This document shows, in pieces, positions 58,061 to 64,000 of a DNA stretch of 64,000 nt; position 1 is the stretch's first letter, and every line of letters begins with the position of its first letter. The stretch covers positions 29,786,815 through 29,850,814 of the forward strand of contig OX291543.1 in the NCBI GenBank assembly GCA_946406115.1. The letters run 5' to 3'. The position numbers and the translations under genes are program-made. The DNA comes from Apoda limacodes (Eukaryota; Arthropoda; Insecta; Lepidoptera; Limacodidae). The notes under the pieces were generated by a model. It saw only the letters and a list, made by a program, of their open reading frames with translations. It did not search any database and was not told where the DNA came from.

Positions 58061-58969
58061 CCTAAGTAGTATCCTAACAAATATACATATATTTGTGAAC
58101 TACTGGCTACTGTTGTTAGCCGCAGATGGCGTTTATATTAACGCGAACTAACTTTTGCGGCGGTACTGCTTTCACTCAGTTGCAAAAAGTCGGGGCGGTT
58201 TGCACAAGAGTATCCTTCCTATACACGAACCTTGGCTTGAGCAACTGCTCTTAATACTAAATGTAGCATTGAAAACTATATGCGGCTGTTAAAACTGAAT
58301 CTGGCGATAGTCTGTATGTTTCTTTATTGCTTAAAAAAAAAAGTCGCAAAGTGTGACAGACACGAAGTGAACGTGTGGTGTCTTGTCTATGAGAAAACAT
58401 ACCACAGTCAATGACGTGACCCAATTACGCTGTCCCTGTGTAGGACAGATTACGGAAGTCTATGGTTACAACCAATTGAGCTGATTTTTGGTACAGTGAT
58501 AGTTTAAGGGGCAGAGAAGTACCCTTTCGGAGCCGCATTCAAAAGCTAAAAAGCTTCCTACGAGCACATAATGTAGAATGAAAATTAAGAAGAAAAAGAT
58601 TTATGATCCTCCACTATCGCGTTCTTTATTATATTTTTAAAATATTTTTTTTACTTTAGATGCTAGTAACTGGGAAATATACATTTAAAAGAAACAGTTA
58701 TTTAAAAACCTGAAATGCATTTTCGACTTCCCTTAAATTCTATATTTTCTTCTTAATTTAATTACAAAACTATATGGCTGCACACATGAGACACCATTCT
58801 GTATTTTTTTTAGAATCGATCAATCGATCCAAAGATAACAACTAAACTAAACTAAACGGACAGACGAATATTACGACACGATAACGTTTTCTTTTTAGCT
58901 ATGGATTCAAGTGGTCAACTTATTCGATTTTAATAGGAAAACTAATTCATTGTCATTTTCTTAAAAGCC
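58061..58969. other. Non-coding stretch with repeat-like phrases
   Basis: 58420-58560 (GGACAGATTACGGAAGTCTA, TTGAGCTGATTTTTGGTACA, GTTTAAGGGGCAGAGAAGTA) reads like a dispersed repeat. 58130-58200 is a GC-richer patch. No gene. Confidence 0.4.
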
Positions 58970-59170
58970 CTCTTGACGTTTTAAGATGGTTTTAAAGCAA
59001 AAGTGACGTCCCTAATGCGATCTCCTCTCTAATTATTACGTGAATTCTCAAAAATTTCCGCACAGCCTCCCCTATTTCTTAACCCATTAGCCGAAACTTT
59101 AGAAAACTCGCACTTTTCAAGCTGATGGCTGAACAAAGAAGAAATGTATAGAGAGGGGATAAAATATGTT
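58970..59170. promoter_or_regulatory. Repeat-free block, regulatory-looking
   Basis: GCGATCTCCTCTCTAATTAT, CAGCCTCCCCTATTTC and TAACCCATTAGCCGAAAC contain homeodomain-type ATTA words among C-rich strings. Candidate only. Confidence 0.22.
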
Positions 59171-59311
59171 TTGTTGTTAGAATAATGGATCAGTGAAACA
59201 CTTTATACAAATTTACTATGTACAAATATTTTATGTAACAATACTGTAGATACAAATGACTAAGTAATAGTTGGTTTTGTTATTATATTATTATTAGCTG
59301 TAGTTTTGTAC

Positions 59312-59398
59312 CCAATACAGGGTCTGCCCCCCTATTCTCTTCTTGGTGAAAAGAGACTTAGGCCGTAGTCCACCACACCCAGTGTAACTTAGCAGACG
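59312..59398 (-). mobile_element. SINE/RTE tail fragment, minus orientation
   Basis: CTTAGGCCGTAGTCCACCAC, CCAGTGTAACTTAGCAGACG and GGGTCTGCCCCCCTATTCTC resemble the reversed 3' tail of lepidopteran SINE/RTE elements. Confidence 0.55.
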
Positions 59399-59710
59399 TA
59401 GACCAGCTGGTGGCCCCACTCGACTACCAGATTTATTAGACTATTAGATTTTGATGGCGAAAATAAAAGGGATCCTTGTTGTCTACGGATCCAAATTGAC
59501 TCTTTTTTCTACACCATCTATACAAAATTTAAGAAAAACGCTTCTAGGTTTTTTCCCGTAGAAACTTTCGAACTGAATAAGAAGTTTTTATTTTCAATAA
59601 GCTAAAGCATTAGCATTTCGAGCAAAATAAACACTATAAAAATGTATAATTATAATATTTCTATAGTATGTTATTGCCTAAGCAGCTGTAGGTATATTAC
59701 TGGTCACACT

Positions 59711-60928
59711 TTTTAGGGTTCCGTAGTCAACAAGGAACCCTTATAGTTTCGCCATGTCCGTCTGTCTGGTCCGCGGCTTCGTTCAAAGAATACTAATACG
59801 ATAAAGCTGCAATTTGGCAGGGATATACACATTGATCAAGCCGACAAAGTGGTAGAATAAAATCTTTGAAATTTTTTTTTTAGTGTACCTAGATGACTAC
59901 TACTGACTAGACACGAGAAGTGGGGACGTTATTTTTTTTTTCTCGTCTACCACATCGTGTGGGGTATAGTTGAAAAGGAATTTCTAAAACATTGGCGAAA
60001 GTATAGTATTTGGAAATGTAAAAAAAATACGGAAGTAGTGCATACAATGAATTTAAAAGGAAAACTATCACGGGTACATTTTACAGGCTAACGAGTAATA
60101 GTCGACCAAGTTATAAAAGTACTTGGAAAAGTAAAATTTTCGTACAAATTCCATTTAAAGTTACTTATATGAAGTAGGTACATCTGTGAAACAGGTATAA
60201 AATAAAAGTAAATGAACGATGTATAATTATAGAAAAATAAAATAATAACATTCTAAAGACTATTTATTCTTCTTAACCTTTAAGTGGGCGCGCGGTCGTT
60301 TGTAACGGCAGCGGTCGCGCGTAGCTTTAATGACCCTGTCAAGGTTTTTAAGAATAAAAAAGACAAATTATTTGGATAACAGTGTAATTAAACACATTAC
60401 CTTTAGATATAAAAAAATGATTTGGCATAAAATCTACAAAAAATTATATTAAAACACTTTTACGAAGTGCGTCGCGCAAATCTACAACGACGTCAGGCGC
60501 GCGTTTACTTTGCAAATCTGCGCAGCATGCATAGCAAAAGATATAATTTAGATTAACCAATGCTCACAGAAAAGAGGAATCTATTATTTTGAGTTCACAA
60601 TGAACCTATGGGAGGCAACTAAAATTGGCAAACATGTGTGATGAGAATATACGAACTTATAACCGAAAAAATGTTTACCGCGGTCGATTCGTCGCAGCGT
60701 GTCCGCTTGAAGGTTAAATTGATAACAATAGTTACGTTCATGTGACGCATTGGACTAGCCGGCGCGCTTGGCGCAACATCGAATCGAGCGTGTGACAGGC
60801 AGACAGACAGGTGTCCCCCCCTCCCCCTCTCAGCGAAACCGTTGTATTAAACAACCTCTAAAATTTTGGCTTATGAGGCTACTACGGAGCCCTATATTGC
60901 GTGGCCCGAAACGCACTTGGCCGGTTTT
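59711..60928 (+). mobile_element. 'GGGTTCCGTA' element, near full length, 1.2 kb
   Basis: Begins TTTTAGGGTTCCGTAGTCAA, then AAGGAACCCTTATAGTTTCG and GTCTGTCTGGTCCGCGG. Its far end is TACGGAGCCCTATATTGCGT, GGCCCGAAACGCACTTGG, CCGGTTTT. Both ends are those of a repeat abundant in Lepidoptera. The middle holds blocks such as AGAAGTGGGGACGTTATTTT. It is interrupted by a TTAA-flanked insertion (60277-60713). I know of no protein encoded by it. Confidence 0.78.
60277..60713. mobile_element. piggyBac-like non-autonomous element
   Basis: A 437-bp insertion flanked by TTAA on both sides (60273-60276 and 60714-60717), the strict target of piggyBac transposases. Its ends CCTTTAAGTGGGCGCG and CGTGTCCGCTTGAAGG are inverted repeats matching at 12 of 16 positions. 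The interior is GC-rich near the ends and AT-rich in the middle and encodes nothing recognisable, so movement would need a transposase from elsewhere. It lies inside the 'GGGTTCCGTA' element, which must be older. Confidence 0.65.
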
Positions 60929-62044
60929 AGGTTTTGTACAGTACATACGGATTTACCTAAACTTTTAGACAAGAGGTTTAACCGTAATAAGTAGAAGACT
61001 TGACTATTCACCTTATGGAGCCCTGAAAATGTCTAATAGTTCAATGAACAGTGGGGCTTTAAATTCGCATTGAAACGAATTCTGAAAAATTTAGGGTTCA
61101 TTCACATTTCAAAACATCATTCTTCAAGAATCACACTGTTAACTGTCAAGTACAAATCTTTTCCCGATTCTTTTATCAGCCACGTAGAAGGTCATTTAAA
61201 CTGCATTATCAGCCTTAATCTGTTTGTATAAGAGTTTAGTTTTGTAAAACACAAACAGTTTAAATGCTTCTGTATTTAATGTGTAGGCAAAGTATTTGGG
61301 AGATAAGACGTGTAATTGAGAGAGTGACTGATGATTTTTAGGCATTTACGTAATCTTTATATGCAGATGTGATGTTTTGCATACAATTTGGGTTTCTTCC
61401 TTAACTCCCCTTTGTAGGTGATTTGTTTTTACCAATACGTACATATCTACTTAACAATAAATTAATTGTGTGTATATTTCTTTTTTTTTGGATTTTAGTA
61501 CTTATTTTTAGATAAAAAATTTGCTGATGTAGTAGATATCTACATTGCCCGTTGTTAATGCGGTCATCTTACCGTCGTTTCTACAAGGGTATGTATGTCA
61601 TGGTATTAAAAGAGGAATGTGGGGATTATATCTAAATATTTGTCTTTTTTATTTTTTATGTTTCATAAAATTAGTTTGCTCTACTGTTCCAGTCGCATTG
61701 AGAACCGAAAACATTTTACTTGGTAAAATTTTGTCAAATTTTTTTTAATATCAATTAATAACTTATTGGCTAAGTTTCCACTGTCATATGTTATGATTAT
61801 AAATATACGTATATATCTATTGTATCCAACGACTTTTATTTTCTCAACTAACATAGCAACCGATGTAAATTCTTATTTATATAGGTACTTTTTTTATTAT
61901 ATGACTACTATAATATTTACGTACATGGCTAGTTTACTCATAGACGAGGGAAAGTAAATAAATATGATGATGATAAACTGATAAGCCTTGTCTGTAACTA
62001 AGAATTAGGTAATCAAGTCACACAATTGATAAAATCTATATACC
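60929..62044. other. Non-coding stretch
   Basis: AT-rich; no gene recognised. Two frames at 61545-61957 are hydrophobic from base composition alone. Confidence 0.45.
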
Positions 62045-62230
62045 TAAAAGGTATGTATGCCAAAGTAACTCTTTCTATCTCTCTATACCGACTAAGATGA
62101 ATTTTGGCCTGGTGATAGCTTGAGTCCCGGAGAAGTACATAGGCTACTTAAGAATGACAGGTGTAAGCTGATTTTTTTCTATAATTGAGAAGTTGCCGTT
62201 GAAATTCTACACCAAAAACTGAACTGTACG
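62045..62230 (+). repeat. Dispersed 'ACATAGGCTACTT' repeat copy
   Basis: CCGACTAAGATGAATTTTGG, TGAGTCCCGGAGAAGTACAT, AGGCTACTTAAGAATGACAG and CTATAATTGAGAAGTTGCCG correspond to 19690-20012. Confidence 0.7.
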
Positions 62231-62859
62231 GTCTATGGACAGTATACTATGTTTACTTTGTTCAACTTTGATAATTTAATTATGCTTACAAAATAGGTGT
62301 CTACTCAATAAATCACGTGAAACATTCGTTCAAGAAAAAACGTGCAGAAAAAAATATACTGTTTCATTAATAAAACAATGTGGTGAAATAAAGTCTACCT
62401 CACACACGAGACAATTCACGTGCGGCGAACGTGGGGTTGTACTGGTAGTGCTGCCGACAGGGGTCTGAGGAAGACAGATTGTCTCCGTAATTTCTCAAGT
62501 TGATTAATATGGCAACAGATTTTTATTAGAATGTAAAAAAATATCAGTAGATAAGTTAATTTTATGATCACGGTTATATTAGGAAAAATTAAATACCATG
62601 GAATCCTGGCCATGAGATTGCATTGTGAAAGAATTGCTGTAGTTACTGTTAGGCTATTGTTATATTTATATTACATACATCCAAATACTATCAGTGAAAA
62701 AAGCATTTTCTGAAATGTATATGTTTTTTGCCTGAATATCAATCATAACGCAATGGATTGGAATTTGAAGTAAATATGAAAATAAAACAGATACAACTTC
62801 TGTCTATTATCAGGTCCCTAGCGAAACTGCACAATATTATGCGTATTTGCGTTTAATGA
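62231..62859. other. Non-coding stretch
   Basis: No gene recognised. Confidence 0.45.
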
Positions 62860-63016
62860 AGCTGTGTTTTGTTGACGGCATTGATTGAATGCGGAGCGGT
62901 AGAGACGCAATATTCAGCATAGAGCGCATTTATATTTGGTCAACAGAACCACCGAATGTGTGCAAACAGCATATTGCGCATTCAATGCGAATAATGATTG
63001 TCAACAAGACGCTACT
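62860..63016. mobile_element. Foldback MITE, 'TTTTGTTGAC' family, copy 2
   Basis: 157 bp with ends AGCTGTGTTTTGTTGACGGC and TTGTCAACAAGACGCTACT; arms include GAATGCG/CGCATTC. Same termini as 55416-55570, but no clear target duplication. Confidence 0.72.
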
Positions 63017-63896
63017 TAAATAAAGCGTACTCTACATTTTGCAGCACTTTTCATAAACGATTGTTGAAGACACGCATGTTACCAGAAAGGTGGTATTGCG
63101 TTTCGTTATTGTATTATTACGATGAAATGGTGAAAAACAAGTTTGAGTAATTAAGTTATAACTCGTTTATAACTTATAACTTTACTAAAACGAATTAATC
63201 TATAATGTTATAGTATAGTATAATAATCTATAACTCGTCCTCAGCTGTTAGTTATACGTGTTTTTGTGTCTATTTCAGGTTCAATTACTTATATAATTAG
63301 TTGCTATGTAGTCATTATAAACATGAACATAATCGCGCTTTGTAAGTGCGGTTTATTGAGAACAAGGTGCTCATCAGAGATTCGGTGGTCTCAGTCAGTT
63401 AGTGGTATTAGTGGAGATATCACCAACATTTTGAAAAAGTTGTTATAGTACATGTATTGTTGCAGAAATGGTTGCTTGAGTGTATTGTCGTTTAAAAGAG
63501 TGCACATTTCATTCATAGTTTAATAATAATCTGAAGTAACAGAATTATGTTTTATAATTTTCATGCGCAATAAATCATAATGTCATAAAGTAATCTGTGA
63601 GGACAATAATTTAAAAAAAAACTGCCAACTTCAAACCGAAATTGCAGTTAGGGAGCCACCCTTGAGCCTCGAGGTCGAAAACTTAAATTTTACATTAAGA
63701 TTCCATACCTTAGCAGCAATATCAATCAAAACCTTTTATGGTTCGCTTTTTGTACGAGAGAGTCGCTTTTTTGTCCCCACAGACTAAACTATAATACTGT
63801 GCTGTCAGAATTTGCGGCCCATCGACAAATCAACAAGTGTCAACAGTTTTCAGGCATGTTGAACATGTTAATGGGGGAATCGCATATCTTTACGAT
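63017..63896. other. Non-coding stretch
   Basis: No gene. TTATAACTCGTTTATAACTTATAA near 63155 is a small local repeat. 63640-63680 (GGGAGCCACCCTTGAGCCTC) is GC-richer. Confidence 0.45.
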
Positions 63897-63945
63897 TTTT
63901 AACCGACTTCAAAAATGGAGTTTATCAATTCAACCCGTATATATG
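63897..63945 (+). repeat. Dispersed 'AACCGACTTCAAAAA' repeat start
   Basis: TTAACCGACTTCAAAAATGG, AGTTTATCAATTCAACCCGT and ATATATG form the start of a repeat very common in Lepidoptera ('AACCGACTTCAAAAAAGGAG'). Confidence 0.65.
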
Positions 63946-64000
63946 TAATATTGTTAAAATTGCATGATATTCACAAATGTTAGCATGTGTGAGCTTTTAA
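63946..64000. other. Window end, AT-rich
   Basis: Nothing recognised. Confidence 0.5.

Overview
This window looks like nuclear DNA from a moth or butterfly (Lepidoptera). It is AT-rich, roughly two-thirds A+T by eye, and has no operon structure or ribosome binding sites. It is crowded with repeat types I recognise from lepidopteran genomes: a tRNA-derived SINE with an RTE-like tail, fragments of a CR1-type (Zenon-like) LINE, 'GGGTTCCGTA' repeats, 'GCTGACCCG' repeats, and numerous small foldback (MITE-like) elements. The species cannot be named from the sequence alone.

I find no intact protein-coding gene. Only two places clearly code for recognisable proteins, and both are dead transposon remnants. 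One is a CR1-type reverse transcriptase fragment at 39.5-40.4 kb on the minus strand. The other is a Ty3/Gypsy integrase C-terminal fragment at 48.5-48.9 kb on the minus strand. Other open frames are short, use no recognisable motif, and often lie across repeats. The window is therefore an intergenic desert or part of a very long intron.

Layout. 0-10 kb: a SINE tail, a 44-bp-period minisatellite (2.1-2.5 kb), a 'GCTGACCCG' element with a 120-bp tandem expansion (4.9-5.4 kb), a 'GGTTCCGT' element split by a full-length SINE with a 13-bp target duplication (7.8-8.9 kb), and a second SINE (9.1-9.3 kb). 10-24 kb: a perfect 44-bp palindrome, SINE-like pieces, CR1 fragments, two foldback elements, and GC-rich pockets at 12.1 and 16.4 kb that could be promoters. 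24-36 kb: more foldbacks, SINE and CR1 fragments, a long CA run, and GC-rich homeodomain-site-bearing blocks. 36-48 kb: a closely matching pair of unrecognised 260-290 bp repeats, the CR1 reverse transcriptase remnant, and a conspicuous GC-rich regulatory-looking block at 44.3-44.75 kb. 48-64 kb: the Gypsy remnant, further foldbacks, a second regulatory-looking block at 54.2-54.7 kb, a 1.2-kb 'GGTTCCGT' element carrying a TTAA-flanked piggyBac-like insertion, and a very AT-rich tract.

No metabolic or defence system is visible. The parts most worth follow-up are the short GC-rich, repeat-free blocks. They resemble enhancers of a developmental gene, but this is inference until tested by cross-species alignment. 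The unrecognised repeat pair at 36.4/38.3 kb and the small transposon families also merit a look.
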